The notes under the pieces are model-generated. The model was not told the DNA's origin. It worked only from the letters and a program-made list of their open reading frames with translations, and searched no databases. DNA of 64,000 bases from Phycisphaeraceae bacterium (GTDB lineage: Bacteria > Planctomycetota > Phycisphaerae > Phycisphaerales > Zrk34): the NCBI GenBank assembly GCA_028282805.1, contig JANQHD010000027.1, forward strand, positions 62,001 to 126,000. Direction: 5' to 3'. Shown piece by piece: positions 32,925 through 42,224 of this stretch. Both the position numbers and the translations under genes were made by a program. The stretch's first letter is position 1. Each line of letters opens with the position of its first letter.

Positions 32925-33934
32925 GCGCGTGCGCCGTCGGCTTCGAGCAACTCACGGAACAACGCGGTGAGCCGGCGTGCGGCGCTGGCCATGCTGTAAT
33001 GCTCGATCGCCCGTTGCCGGCCCGCCGCGCCCATGGCCAGGGCGGCGTCGCGGTCTGCGCACAGCGCGGCGATCGCGTCGACCCACCCGTCGTCGTGGTG
33101 CGCGTGGTAACCGGTGACGCCGTGCTCGACGATCTCGCCGTTGGCGCCGACGGGGTCGCAGATGGTCGGCAGGCCGGCGGCCATGTATTGCAGGAGCTTG
33201 AACCCGCACTTGCCGCGCGTCCACGGCTCGTCCGGCAGCGGGCCGAGCCCGATCCCGCTGGTGCGGAGCAACCCGGCCTCTTCCGCCGAGCTCCACGGCT
33301 TGTTGTCGATGTCCAGCACGTCGGACCGCAGCGCGAAGTCGGCGATGATGCGGAGTTGGAGGCCGGGCACCTCCCGGGCGGCGCGTTCGAGCGTGGGGAT
33401 CAGTGTTTCGATGTACGGGCGGGTGCTCTGGCTGCCGATCCACACGAGCCGACGCGGGTCGTAACCGGCCGGGTCGGCCGGCTCGTAGCGGCCGGTGTCC
33501 AGCGTGGTGGGCAGCACGCGCACGTCGGCGTTGTGCTTGAGCGCGGCTTCGGCGAGCGTGGCGTTGCCGGCGAGCACGACGTCGCTGCGCCGGCACATCG
33601 CGCCGAACCCCCGCATCCGGCCGGGCGACGGGCCGTGGGGCGTGGTGTAGATCGCGTCGTCGAAATCGAACACGAGCCGCCGCGCCGCCCGCCGCAGCAA
33701 CCCCCGGAACGGCCCCGAGAACGTTCGCCGCAAGGCCACGGTCACCGCGGCCCGCTTGACCTGGCGCAGCAGTCGCAGCTGGTGCGCTGCGCCGCCGCGC
33801 ACGCTCAGGTGCGTCGGCTCAAAACCCTCGGCGCGCAACGGCTCGAAGTAGGCCAGGGCGCGATACCGGGTCGAGGCCGCGGCCTCGCTCTTGGAAAGAA
33901 ACAGGATCGGGGTTCGGTCGGCACGGTCAGGCAT
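32912..33934 (-). CDS. glycosyltransferase, GT4-like
   Basis: A 340-residue glycosyltransferase. The donor-binding half shows LVWIGSQSTRPYIETLIPTL, RGKCGFKLLQYMAAGLPTIC and DPVGANGEIVEHGVTGY at about 170-285, the usual GT-B C-terminal nucleotide-sugar site. The N-terminal half begins ILFLSKSEAAASTRYRALAY and contains LVFDFDDAIY, common to GT4 enzymes in surface glycan clusters. ATG 33934 was chosen over 33946. It probably adds a sugar to LPS or capsule; acceptor unknown. Confidence 0.88.
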   Translation of the reverse strand: MPDRADRTPILFLSKSEAAASTRYRALAYFEPLRAEGFEPTHLSVRGGAAHQLRLLRQVKRAAVTVALRRTFSGPFRGLLRRAARRLVFDFDDAIYTTPHGPSPGRMRGFGAMCRRSDVVLAGNATLAEAALKHNADVRVLPTTLDTGRYEPADPAGYDPRRLVWIGSQSTRPYIETLIPTLERAAREVPGLQLRIIADFALRSDVLDIDNKPWSSAEEAGLLRTSGIGLGPLPDEPWTRGKCGFKLLQYMAAGLPTICDPVGANGEIVEHGVTGYHAHHDDGWVDAIAALCADRDAALAMGAAGRQRAIEHYSMASAARRLTALFRELLEADGARAQVS

Positions 33935-33983
33935 CGCCGCCATCATACCAACCCCCGGGCTCGGGCGGCCGACGCGGGATCGC

Positions 33984-34865
33984 TCAGCCCACCGACGAGT
34001 CGCGCTGCAGCACGGGCGGGTAGCCGAGCGATTCGTTGAGCCGACCGGCCACGCGGTCGAACTGCGACAGCTGCTCGTCGGTCAGCTCCTGCATCCAGCG
34101 TTTGTCGACGAACGTCTTCGGGTCGCTCTTGAGGTAGAACTCGCGGCTGGGGAGGATCGATTCCTTCTTCGTGTCGGCCAGCGGCGCTTCGACGACCTCG
34201 TTCTCGTGCGTGCGGTACCACATGCTCTTCACGCCGTGCTGGTGGGCCACGGCCTGCAACGCGGTGCCGCCGCCGATGAAGTGGTGCTGCTGGAGCCAGT
34301 ACTCGAGCATCGACTCGTCGTAGGCCATGCCGGCGAACTCACAGATCTCGCGCACGTAACGCGGCCGGTCGGAGACCAGCGTCTCGTAGTGCATGTACTT
34401 GACCGAGTCGGCCGGCTGGCGGTCGAGGTGCCGCCGCTTCTTGCGGATGGTGCGCTTCCAGCTCTTCGAGATGTAGGCGACGGACTGGTAGGGGCGTTTG
34501 CGCAGGCCCGAGGCGAGGATCGCGCGCCCGTCGCGCCACAAGCCGATGGTGCGCACGGTGATGTGTGGTGGGCGCATGGCCTTGAGGAACCGCCGGGAGT
34601 TGTTGACGATCAGGTAGCGTTTGCCGGTGATGCGGGCGAGCTGCTCGAAGGGGTTTTCGCTCGACTTGAGCTTGAACCGCGACCAGACCTCGCAGCCGTC
34701 GCCTTCGAACACGCACAGCGGGCGTTTGAGCTTGGCGATGTGGTCCATCTCGCCGATGCTGAACGCGTCGGGGTTCGAGCCGAGCACGAGGTTGAGCCAG
34801 GTCGTGCCCGAGTAGGACGAGCCGACGATGTGCACGACCACGATTTCGTTTGGTGCGGTGTTCAT
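33984..34865 (-). CDS. sulfotransferase
   Basis: A 293-residue PAPS-dependent sulfotransferase. HIVGSSYSGTTWLNLVLGS at about 12-30 is the 5'-phosphosulfate loop, and RTIGLWRDGRAILASGL at about 108-124 is the 3'-phosphate loop. IGEMDHIAKL and YEMLVSDRPRYVREIC-like HYETLVSDRPRYVREIC also fit the family. ATG 34865 starts just before the first strand. Located in the glycan cluster, it may sulfate a surface sugar or lipid. Confidence 0.88.
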   Translation of the reverse strand: MNTAPNEIVVVHIVGSSYSGTTWLNLVLGSNPDAFSIGEMDHIAKLKRPLCVFEGDGCEVWSRFKLKSSENPFEQLARITGKRYLIVNNSRRFLKAMRPPHITVRTIGLWRDGRAILASGLRKRPYQSVAYISKSWKRTIRKKRRHLDRQPADSVKYMHYETLVSDRPRYVREICEFAGMAYDESMLEYWLQQHHFIGGGTALQAVAHQHGVKSMWYRTHENEVVEAPLADTKKESILPSREFYLKSDPKTFVDKRWMQELTDEQLSQFDRVAGRLNESLGYPPVLQRDSSVG

Positions 34866-34897
34866 GGCGGGACGTTGGGCGGGGCGTCGGATCGCGT

Positions 34898-34936
34898 GCG
34901 CCACGAGTGGGAATAGGTTCTAACCTATTGTGGCGC
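34898..34936. promoter_or_regulatory. composite hairpin in a divergent promoter region
   Basis: AATAGGTT-CT-AACCTATT (34912-34929) is a perfect palindrome. It is flanked by an outer pair GCGCCAC (34898-34904) and GTGGCGC (34930-34936), with a bulge GAGTGGG on one side only. It lies 33 bases upstream of the sulfotransferase start and 127 before the kinase gene on the other strand. It may be an operator or a 5' leader structure. Confidence 0.5.
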
Positions 34937-35062
34937 AAGCACCTCGCGGTTATCCTTAATCGCAAAATAATTGTTTTTAGCCGTTTAACCAATTATAGCA
35001 AGTATCAAAAACGCCCGCGCCGCGACCGATCCTATGTGTGAAACCGGCTCGCCGCGGACGCG

Positions 35063-35911
35063 ATGTTCGTCGCTCGAAGGGTCAGCGCCAGCATGACGCA
35101 GTTCGTTTGCCTCAAGTCGGACGGTTGGACGATGTGGGTCGATCGCAACTTCGTCGGCGAGCTGGATGCGCGCGACCCGTTGGATTGCCTGCGGTCTCTT
35201 GCGCGGGGCGAGATGCGCAACCGGCCGATGGCGGACGTCTGGTGCATCGATTGCAACGCCGGCCCTTGCTACGTCAAGCACTTCAAGCCCGTGCCCGGCC
35301 ACGGCGGCTTGTGGCGCAGGCTGCGCCGGCTGATCCGCCGATCGCTGGCGTTGCACTGCATGCGGGTCGCCGAGCGTATGCGGCGCACGGGCGTCGCCAC
35401 CGCGCCCGTGGTTTTGGCGGGCCGGCGTCGGGTCGGGCGTCGGCGCGAACACGTGCTGGTGACGCGCGACGTGCCCGGCGAGAACCTGCAGGCGGCCCTG
35501 TTCGCAGCCGACAGCCGCACCGAGCAGCGCCGGTTGGTCGAGCTTGCCGCCGAGCACATCGCCGCGCTGCACCGCGCGGGGTTCGTGCACGGCGACCTGC
35601 TGCCGGGCAACCTCATCGTCAGCCCCGACCGCGCGCAGCTGAGCTTTGTCGATAACGACCGCACCACGGTGCGCCCGGCCCCGCTCGCCAGCCGTGGCCG
35701 CCGGCGCAACGTCGAGCAGATCGTTTACCGGCTGTACGCGACCACGCGTGCCGAGGTGACCCGCGCGTTCATCGAACGCTACTGCCGATCCATGGGCATG
35801 GGCCGCGCCCGCGCACGCCGGTTCGAGCACCACGTGCTGCAACACGTCCGCCAACGCCTGGCCGCCGGCCCGCGCGATCGGCACTGGCAGAAAATGGTCA
35901 CCACCCCGTAA
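35063..35911 (+). CDS. lipopolysaccharide kinase family protein
   Basis: A 282-residue Kdo-kinase-like protein. CYVKHFKP at about 73-80 holds the ATP lysine, HVLVTRDVPGENLQ lies near 130-143, and AGFVHGDLLPGNLIVS at about 171-186 is the catalytic loop. FVDNDRTTV at about 194-202 carries the metal aspartate. It likely phosphorylates the LPS inner core at the cytoplasmic membrane. ATG 35063 and ATG 35093 are both possible; the core motifs start after either. Confidence 0.82.
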   Translation: MFVARRVSASMTQFVCLKSDGWTMWVDRNFVGELDARDPLDCLRSLARGEMRNRPMADVWCIDCNAGPCYVKHFKPVPGHGGLWRRLRRLIRRSLALHCMRVAERMRRTGVATAPVVLAGRRRVGRRREHVLVTRDVPGENLQAALFAADSRTEQRRLVELAAEHIAALHRAGFVHGDLLPGNLIVSPDRAQLSFVDNDRTTVRPAPLASRGRRRNVEQIVYRLYATTRAEVTRAFIERYCRSMGMGRARARRFEHHVLQHVRQRLAAGPRDRHWQKMVTTP

Positions 35912-35929
35912 GCTTTCCCACAGCCCCGG

Positions 35930-37051
35930 TCAGCCGATGACGTTTCGCAACACCTCGCACACGCGCGCGACGTCGCCCTCGTTCAAACACAGCGCAGACG
36001 GCAGGTTCACCCCGCAACGCGCCAGTCGGTAGGCCGTCGCGTTGCGCTCGGCGGCGCGCTGCGCTTCGCCGGTGTCGCGGTACGCGGGGATCGAGCTGAG
36101 CGGCGCAAAAAACGGCCGCGTGTCGACGCCGCGCCCGTCGAGCCGATCCATCAGCGCCCGGCTCGTCAGGCCCAGCGCCCCGCCCAACACCACGGTCGTC
36201 ATCCAATAACTGTTGTGCACGCCCGCCGGTTCGGCGTTGAGCGAAAGGCCGTCGATGCCGCGCAGCCGCGCGTGGTACCAACCGAAGATGTCGCGCTTGC
36301 GGGCGACCAGTTCGTCGACCCGTTCGAGTTGCGCCAAACCGACCGCGGCCTGCACGCCGCTCATCTTGTACTTGAACGCGACTTCGCTGTTCTGAAAATA
36401 CTTATCGCCCGGCGGTCGGCCGTGATCCCGCAAAAACATCATGCGCTCGTGCAGGTCGTCGCGATCGGTCACCACCATGCCGCCCTCGCCGGTGCTCAGC
36501 GTCTTCGAGCCGTGAAAGCTGAACACGCCCGTGTCGCCGAACGCGCCGGCGGGGCGGTCGCCCAGCCGCGAACCGATCGCCTCGGCCGCGTCTTCGACCA
36601 GCGCCAGGCCGTGCGCTTCACATAATTCACGGATCGTCGGCAGGTCGGGCATCGAGCCGTACAAATCGACGGCGATCACCGCTTTCGTGCGCTGCGTGAG
36701 GCACGCCGCCACGCTCTCGGCGGTCAAACACCACGTCGCCTCATCGACGTCGGCAAACACCGGCGTCGCGCCGACATAACTAATCGGCGCCGCCGACGCG
36801 ATCCACGTCACGTCGGGCACGATCACCTCGTCGCCCGCGCCCACGCCCAGCGCCGCCAGCGACAGGTGGATGCCCGCCGTGCAATGCGGCAGCGCGATCG
36901 CGTGCTTCACGCCCACGTGTCGCGCAAACGCATCTTCAAACCGTTTCGTGTAGCGCCCGGCTTGCCCGTAGCAATCGCCCCGCGCCGCGTCGGCCGCGTA
37001 CTCGGCCTCGCGCTGCGTCAACCACGGCCCGGCCACGGGGATGCGATCCAT
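35930..37051 (-). CDS. DegT/DnrJ/EryC1/StrS sugar aminotransferase
   Basis: A 373-residue PLP enzyme adding an amino group to a nucleotide keto-sugar. HAIALPHCTAGIHLSLAALG binds the cofactor phosphate, and VFSFHGSKTLSTGEGGMVVT holds the PLP lysine at about 185-200. KYKMSGVQAAVGLAQLERVD matches the SHMT-like sugar aminotransferase signature. ATG 37051 lies 2 bases after the stop of the previous gene, so it is the last gene of the seven-gene deoxysugar operon. Confidence 0.93.
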   Translation of the reverse strand: MDRIPVAGPWLTQREAEYAADAARGDCYGQAGRYTKRFEDAFARHVGVKHAIALPHCTAGIHLSLAALGVGAGDEVIVPDVTWIASAAPISYVGATPVFADVDEATWCLTAESVAACLTQRTKAVIAVDLYGSMPDLPTIRELCEAHGLALVEDAAEAIGSRLGDRPAGAFGDTGVFSFHGSKTLSTGEGGMVVTDRDDLHERMMFLRDHGRPPGDKYFQNSEVAFKYKMSGVQAAVGLAQLERVDELVARKRDIFGWYHARLRGIDGLSLNAEPAGVHNSYWMTTVVLGGALGLTSRALMDRLDGRGVDTRPFFAPLSSIPAYRDTGEAQRAAERNATAYRLARCGVNLPSALCLNEGDVARVCEVLRNVIG

Positions 37052-37053
37052 CG

Positions 37054-37779
37054 TCAATCCCTCACGCAACGCAGGTAACCGTTCGGCGCAACCGTGAGCA
37101 GCAGCTTGCCGTTGTACTCCGCGTCCAACTCGAAGCGGTCGGTGCCCTGCAAGAACTTCCGCACGGCGGTCATCGGGTTGTCGCCCACGCCCCACGGCCG
37201 ATCGGGGAACGCGTCGCCCGGCAACCATTCGACGACCGTATCGAACACCACCAGGTAGCTGCCGCGCGTCACCAGCGGGCCGTACAACTCGAGCTCTTGC
37301 AGCACGTGCGCCTCGGCGTGGTTCGAATCGAGCACCACCAGCACACGCTCGGCACGCCCGGCGTGGTCACGCACTTGGTCGACAATCGCCGGGTCGACCG
37401 ACGAGCCCTCGAGCATCGTGATCCGCTTGCACATCGGGTGCGCCTCGATCGCCTCGCGGTTGTGCGGGCGGATGTCGACGTCGATGCCCAACACCCGGCC
37501 GTGGCCGATCAGTTCGAGCAACGAGGCGTAAAACACCAGCGACCCGCCGTGCGCGATGCCGGTCTCGATGATCAGGTCCGGCTTGACGCGCCACACGATC
37601 TCCTGCATCGCTGTGATGTCTTCGGGGTACTGGATGATCGGCCGACCCAACCACGAAAAATTGTAGCTGTAGCGATGCTCGGCCGAGCGCACCATCAGCT
37701 CGCGGCGCAGGGCGTCGACCTCGCCGTCCGCGGCCATGCGGTCGATCTGCGCCTGGCTTTTCGGGTCGTGTGCGTTCAT
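37054..37779 (-). CDS. CmcI-family methyltransferase (cephalosporin hydroxylase family)
   Basis: A 241-residue protein with the CmcI / rhamnosyl O-methyltransferase pattern: SWLGRPIIQYPEDITAMQEI, LIIETGIAHGGSLVFYASLL (SAM motif, about 69-88), VLGIDVDIRPHNREAI, and VLVVLDSNHAEAHVLQELEL. Despite the family name, members are sugar methyltransferases. It is separated by 2-3 bases from both neighbours, so it belongs to the deoxysugar operon and probably O-methylates that sugar. Confidence 0.9.
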   Translation of the reverse strand: MNAHDPKSQAQIDRMAADGEVDALRRELMVRSAEHRYSYNFSWLGRPIIQYPEDITAMQEIVWRVKPDLIIETGIAHGGSLVFYASLLELIGHGRVLGIDVDIRPHNREAIEAHPMCKRITMLEGSSVDPAIVDQVRDHAGRAERVLVVLDSNHAEAHVLQELELYGPLVTRGSYLVVFDTVVEWLPGDAFPDRPWGVGDNPMTAVRKFLQGTDRFELDAEYNGKLLLTVAPNGYLRCVRD

Positions 37780-37782
37780 GCG

Positions 37783-38583
37783 TTACCGGTTCCCGCGCTC
37801 GCAGATCACCATGCGGATCGGGCTGAAGTTGCCGAACGGCGGCAGCTTGGGCGCGAGCCGGTGGATATCGTGTTGGTAGTCGGGCTGCTCGCCGCGCACC
37901 TGACACATCGCCGAGTACACCACGCGCGTCGCGTAGTAGTACGCGCTGGCAAAGTCGTGAAACGTCACCCGCTCAAAGTGTTCGCCGGCCCGCTCGCGAA
38001 ACTCGTCTTCGCGGAAGAACAGGTTGTGCCAGCGCACCGGGATCTCGGGGAGGCCCACCGCGGCGCGGGCGATGTTCATCGCGTCCTGGCCCTCTACGAA
38101 GTTCTCGACCGCCACGTAACGCCCGCCCGGCTTGAGCAGCGACGCGATGTCGCCGATCGCCGCGTGCTGTGCATCGGGCGTTTCGAGGTTGATCAGGCAA
38201 CGCGTGGTCATGATCACGTCGAACCTTACGCCGCCGACCGCTTGGCGCAGGGCCGTCGCATCGCCCTGTTGGAAACGCACACGCTGTTGCAAATCCGGTG
38301 AGTCGGCGAGGCGTTGTGCGGCGAGCTCGACCATCGCGTCGGCGTAGTCGATGCCGGTCACGTCGAACCGTGGCAGGTTGCGCGCCACGTGCAGCGTCGT
38401 GTACCCGTCGCCGCAGCCGACGTCGAGCATCGTCGCGCCTCCGGGCAGGTCGAACGATCGCAGCGCCTCGGTGACCGTCGCGTGTTCCAGCTCGCGCAGG
38501 TACACGTCGTTGGTCGTGGCGGTCACGTCGCCGTTCGATTCCGCGGCCCGCTGCTGCCAGTATTGCCTGATCTTTTCCGCCAT
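37783..38583 (-). CDS. class I SAM-dependent methyltransferase
   Basis: A 266-residue methyltransferase with TMLDVGCGDGYTTLHVA at about 51-67 (motif I), FDVTGIDYADAMVELA (motif II), FDVIMTTRCLINL, and LLKPGGRYVAVENF. No substrate-specific signature is seen. The position inside the deoxysugar operon, 3 bases from the CmcI gene, suggests a sugar or glycan acceptor. Confidence 0.88.
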   Translation of the reverse strand: MAEKIRQYWQQRAAESNGDVTATTNDVYLRELEHATVTEALRSFDLPGGATMLDVGCGDGYTTLHVARNLPRFDVTGIDYADAMVELAAQRLADSPDLQQRVRFQQGDATALRQAVGGVRFDVIMTTRCLINLETPDAQHAAIGDIASLLKPGGRYVAVENFVEGQDAMNIARAAVGLPEIPVRWHNLFFREDEFRERAGEHFERVTFHDFASAYYYATRVVYSAMCQVRGEQPDYQHDIHRLAPKLPPFGNFSPIRMVICERGNR

Positions 38584-38598
38584 CCGTCGCCACGGCCC

Positions 38599-39129
38599 TT
38601 ACGGGTTGAAGTCCTCGAACGCGCGATCGCGCGGTGACACATGCACCGGTTCGCTCGGCCATTCTATCCCAAACGCCGGGTCGTTCCATCGCACGCCGCG
38701 CGCCGACTCGGCGTGGTACGCGGCGCCCATCAGGTAGTGCACCTCGGTGTCGTCGGCGAGCGTGATAAAGCCGTGGGCGCAACCCTCGGGGATGTGCAGC
38801 GCCCGGCGGTTGTCGGCCGAGAGGGTTTCGCCGTGCCACCGGCGGTACGTCGGCGAGCCGGGTCGCAGGTCGACCGCCACGTCGAACACTGCGCCGCGCG
38901 TGACGCGCACGACCTTCGACTCGGCGTGCGGCTCGGCCTGGTAGTGCATGCCGCGCAGCGTGCCGGCGTGGGTGTTGTACGACACGTTGCACTGCACGAC
39001 GTCGGCGTTCATGTTCAGCGCGGCGAACGCGTCGCGGCAGAAGCTGCGCGCGAACCAGCCGCGTTCGTCGGTAATCGGCTCGAGGTCGATCGTCATCACG
39101 CCGGGCAACGGGGTCGGTTCGATACGCAT
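38599..39129 (-). CDS. rfbC: dTDP-4-dehydrorhamnose 3,5-epimerase-like protein
   Basis: A 176-residue cupin epimerase. ITDERGWFARSFCRDAF, VQCNVSYNTHAGTLRGMHYQ with the catalytic His, VVRVTRGAVFDVAVDLR, and the C-terminal RWNDPAFGIEWP are RfbC signatures. Here it works beside CDP-sugar enzymes, so it probably epimerises a CDP-4-keto-6-deoxyhexose rather than dTDP-sugar (inference). ATG 39129 was chosen over the upstream frame to 39207, which overlaps the previous gene. Confidence 0.88.
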   Translation of the reverse strand: MRIEPTPLPGVMTIDLEPITDERGWFARSFCRDAFAALNMNADVVQCNVSYNTHAGTLRGMHYQAEPHAESKVVRVTRGAVFDVAVDLRPGSPTYRRWHGETLSADNRRALHIPEGCAHGFITLADDTEVHYLMGAAYHAESARGVRWNDPAFGIEWPSEPVHVSPRDRAFEDFNP

Positions 39130-39133
39130 GTCG

Positions 39134-40360
39134 TTACACCAATCGCGGCTCGGGGATCGGAACAATGAACTTGCCGCCGCGCCGGCGGTACTCGGCTTGT
39201 TGGGCAAGGATTTCGTCGGCGAAGTTCCAAGTCAGCAGCAGCACCGCGTCGGGCATGCGCTCGACGAGCACGGCGGGGTCTTCGATGGGCAGGTGCGTGC
39301 CGGGCGTGAGCTTGCCCTGCTTGTGCGGCGAGCGGTCGACGACGTAATCGATCTCGCCGCGCCCGAGGCCGAAGTAGTTCAGCAGCGTGCTGCCCTTGGC
39401 CGACGCGCCGTACGCGGCGATCGTCTGCCCGGCCCGTTTGAGTTCGGCGACCTGGCTGCGCAGCGCCTCGCGCAGTTGCGCGGTGCGCTCGGCGAAGTTT
39501 GCGTAGTAGCCGGGGCGGTCGAGGCCGAGCGTTTGTTCTTCGTCGAGCAGTTGCGCGACGGTGTCGTCGGGCACGCCGTGGTGTTGGGCGTGCACCTGGA
39601 GCGTGCCGCCGTGGATGGGCACGCGTTCGGCGTGCGTGGGGGTCAGGCCGTGGCGTTCGAACAGGTGCGACAGGGCGGTCAGCGAGAAGTAGCACAGGTG
39701 TTCGTGGTAGATCGTGTCGAATTCGACGTGGTCGATCATGTCGCGCACGTACGGCGCTTCGAGCAGGTAGAGGCCGTCGTCGGCGAGCAGCGTGGCGACG
39801 GCGGCGACGAAGCCGTTGAGGTCGGCGACGTGGGCGAGCACGTTGTGTGTGTGGATCACGTCGGCGGTGCGGCCGCCGGCGCGCAGGCGTTCGGCGAGGT
39901 CGAGCGAGAAGAAGTCGTTGACCGTGTCGATGCCCTTGTTGCGCGCAACGGCGGCGATGTTGATCGCCGGTTCGACGCCCAGCACGTTCACGCCGGCCGC
40001 GGCGTAGTGTTGCAGCAGGTAGCCGTCGTTCGACGCGGGCTCGACGACGAGGTGTTGGTGGTTCAGCTTGCGCTCGGCGATCGTGCGTTCGGCCAGCGCC
40101 TTGGCGTGCGCAACCATCGTGTCGGAGAACGAAGAGAAGTACGGGTAATCGCTGAACAGCTGGCCGGGCGGCACGGTCTCGTCGATCTGCACGAGCGCGC
40201 AGCCGGGGCAGAACACCAAGCGCAGCGGGTAGGTCGGTTCGGGCAGTTCGAGCTGGGTGTCGGCGAGCAGCGCGTTGGCCAACGGGGTGCGGCCGAGGTC
40301 GAGGATCGTTTCACACGACGCGCGGCCGCACGACCGGCAATGGAAGGTGGCGGGGTTCAT
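39134..40360 (-). CDS. NDP-hexose C-methyltransferase (TylCIII/NovU type)
   Basis: A 408-residue three-domain enzyme. A zinc site opens it ([18 protein letters not shown], then [10 protein letters not shown]), followed by the SAM domain ([36 protein letters not shown]) and a C-terminal Rossmann domain ([20 protein letters not shown]). This layout defines enzymes adding a carbon-linked methyl group to a nucleotide keto-sugar. It overlaps rfbG by 4 bases. The operon therefore likely makes a branched 6-deoxysugar. Confidence 0.93.
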   Translation of the reverse strand: MNPATFHCRSCGRASCETILDLGRTPLANALLADTQLELPEPTYPLRLVFCPGCALVQIDETVPPGQLFSDYPYFSSFSDTMVAHAKALAERTIAERKLNHQHLVVEPASNDGYLLQHYAAAGVNVLGVEPAINIAAVARNKGIDTVNDFFSLDLAERLRAGGRTADVIHTHNVLAHVADLNGFVAAVATLLADDGLYLLEAPYVRDMIDHVEFDTIYHEHLCYFSLTALSHLFERHGLTPTHAERVPIHGGTLQVHAQHHGVPDDTVAQLLDEEQTLGLDRPGYYANFAERTAQLREALRSQVAELKRAGQTIAAYGASAKGSTLLNYFGLGRGEIDYVVDRSPHKQGKLTPGTHLPIEDPAVLVERMPDAVLLLTWNFADEILAQQAEYRRRGGKFIVPIPEPRLV

Positions 40361-41346
40361 GCGTCGCGGCTCAAAAAGTCGGTGTACCACGCGATGGTTC
40401 GGTTTAAACCCTCGGCGAGCGTGAAGCGGGGCGACCAGTTCAACTCGGCGCGGGCGCGCGAGGCGTCGAGCGATTGCTCGAGGATTTCGTGCGCGGCTTC
40501 GTTGCGGATGTCGAGTTCGAGGTCGCTGTTCATCGCTTCGAGCACGGCGGTCGCGATCGCGGTCACGCTCATCGGCTTTTCGTCGGAGAAGTTGAACGCC
40601 CGGCCGGCGAGCTGCGGGCGTTCGGCGAGCTGTTGGGCGAGGCTCAGGTAAGCCGCCACGCCGTCTTCGACGTAGATGTAGTCGCGGACGAGCTTGCCGT
40701 CGCTGCGGATGACGGGGTTCTCGTGGCGTAGCACGGAGCGGATGGTGCCGGGGATGATGCGGTTGAAGTTCAGGTCGCCGCCGCCGTAGAAGTTGCCGCA
40801 GCGTGTGATGGCGACGGGGGTTTGGTAGGTGTTGGTGTAGGTGGCGCCGATCAGGTCGGCGCAGCTTTTCGACACGTCGTACGGGTGGGCGCCTTGGAGC
40901 GGCATGGCTTCGTGGTAGGGCACGGTGGGCTGGTCGCCGTAGGCCTTGTCGGACGAGGCGAGCACGACGGATTTGACGAGCGGGCTGCGGCGGACGGCTT
41001 CGAGCAGCACCCACGTGCCGCGGACGTTGGACTCGAAGGTGGAGATGGGGTTGCGGTTGGCCACGCCGACGATGGTTTGCGCCGCGAGGTGGATGACGGT
41101 GTGGGTTTCGTACTCGCCGAGGGCGCGTTCGATCAGGGGTTGGTCGCACAGGTCGCCGTGCACGACTTTCACTTTGTTGATGAGTTTGTCGCTGAGCAGC
41201 ACGGACTGGGGCACGTGGTCGCGGACGAGGCAGACGACGTCGGCGCGGGCGTCGACCAGCTCACGCACGAGCCAGCCGCCGAGCAGGCCGGTGGCGCCGG
41301 TGACGAAGACCGGTCGGTCTTGCCAGTAACGTGTCGGGTCAGTCAT
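40357..41346 (-). CDS. rfbG: CDP-glucose 4,6-dehydratase-like SDR enzyme
   Basis: A 329-residue extended short-chain dehydrogenase. [20 protein letters not shown] (about 12-31) is the NAD motif. [17 protein letters not shown] and the active-site pair in [13 protein letters not shown] (Tyr, Lys) follow, with [19 protein letters not shown]. These fit RfbG better than RmlB. The reaction is conversion of CDP-glucose to CDP-4-keto-6-deoxyglucose. It overlaps rfbF by 8 bases. Confidence 0.9.
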   Translation of the reverse strand: MTDPTRYWQDRPVFVTGATGLLGGWLVRELVDARADVVCLVRDHVPQSVLLSDKLINKVKVVHGDLCDQPLIERALGEYETHTVIHLAAQTIVGVANRNPISTFESNVRGTWVLLEAVRRSPLVKSVVLASSDKAYGDQPTVPYHEAMPLQGAHPYDVSKSCADLIGATYTNTYQTPVAITRCGNFYGGGDLNFNRIIPGTIRSVLRHENPVIRSDGKLVRDYIYVEDGVAAYLSLAQQLAERPQLAGRAFNFSDEKPMSVTAIATAVLEAMNSDLELDIRNEAAHEILEQSLDASRARAELNWSPRFTLAEGLNRTIAWYTDFLSRDA

Positions 41347-42112
41347 GCCAGAGCTTCCATGGTGCGTTGCGCTCGGCCCAGCGGCGGTTGAGCAGTTCGA
41401 CCTCGCGCGGGGTGTCCATGCACTGCCAGAAGCGCGTGTGCCGGAACGCGGCCAGCTTGCCATCGGCGGCGATGCGCTCCAGCGCATCGACTTCGAGGAT
41501 GGTGGCGGGCCCGTCGAGGTAGTCGGCGATCTGCGGTTCGACGACCATGAACCCGCCGTTGATCCAGCCCTCGCCGATCTGTGGTTTTTCGGAGAACTCG
41601 CGGACGCGGTCGCCGTCGAGCAGCAGGCCGCCGAAGCGCGCCGGGGGGCGGACGGCGGTGACGGTGGCCAGTGCGCCGCTGGCCTGGTGGAAGGCGATCA
41701 GTTGGTCGAGGTTGACGTCGCTGAGGCCGTCGCCGTAGGTGAGCAGGAAGCGTTCGTTGCCGAGCTTGGGCATGACGGCTTCGAGTCGGCCGCCGGTCAT
41801 GGCGTCGAGGCCGGTGTCGATCAGTTGGACGCGCCAGTTCTCGCGGTGGGTTTGTGCGAAGGCGGTGTTGCCGGTGGCCATGTCGATGTCGAGGTCGCTG
41901 TTGAGGGCGTGGTAGTCGAGGAAGAAGCGTTTGATGGTGTGGCCCTTGTAGCCGAGGGCGATGACGAACTCGCGGTGGTCGAAGTGGGCGAAGTGTTTCA
42001 TGATGTGCCAGAGGATGGGGCGTGAGCCGACCTCGACCATCGGTTTGGGGATGCGTTCTGTGGTTTCGCCGAGCCGGGTGCCGTAGCCGCCGGCGAGGAT
42101 CACGACCTTCAT
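41339..42112 (-). CDS. rfbF: glucose-1-phosphate cytidylyltransferase
   Basis: A 257-residue nucleotidyltransferase. [20 protein letters not shown] (3-22) and [19 protein letters not shown] are the nucleotide-binding start of Rfb[32 protein letters not shown] and GWINGGFMV also match. It makes CDP-glucose from CTP and glucose 1-phosphate and heads the deoxysugar operon running down to 35930. ATG 42112 is chosen; the frame extends to 42226 without coding signals. Confidence 0.95.
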   Translation of the reverse strand: MKVVILAGGYGTRLGETTERIPKPMVEVGSRPILWHIMKHFAHFDHREFVIALGYKGHTIKRFFLDYHALNSDLDIDMATGNTAFAQTHRENWRVQLIDTGLDAMTGGRLEAVMPKLGNERFLLTYGDGLSDVNLDQLIAFHQASGALATVTAVRPPARFGGLLLDGDRVREFSEKPQIGEGWINGGFMVVEPQIADYLDGPATILEVDALERIAADGKLAAFRHTRFWQCMDTPREVELLNRRWAERNAPWKLWHD

Positions 42113-42224
42113 GTGGGTCCGCCTGCTTGTGTTGCCGCGCGTTCGGCCCATACTATAACCCATCGGCACCCCGTTCGGAGGTGCGTTTGCGAAGCAAGTC
42201 GATGAACCGATTGCGGTGTACAGC

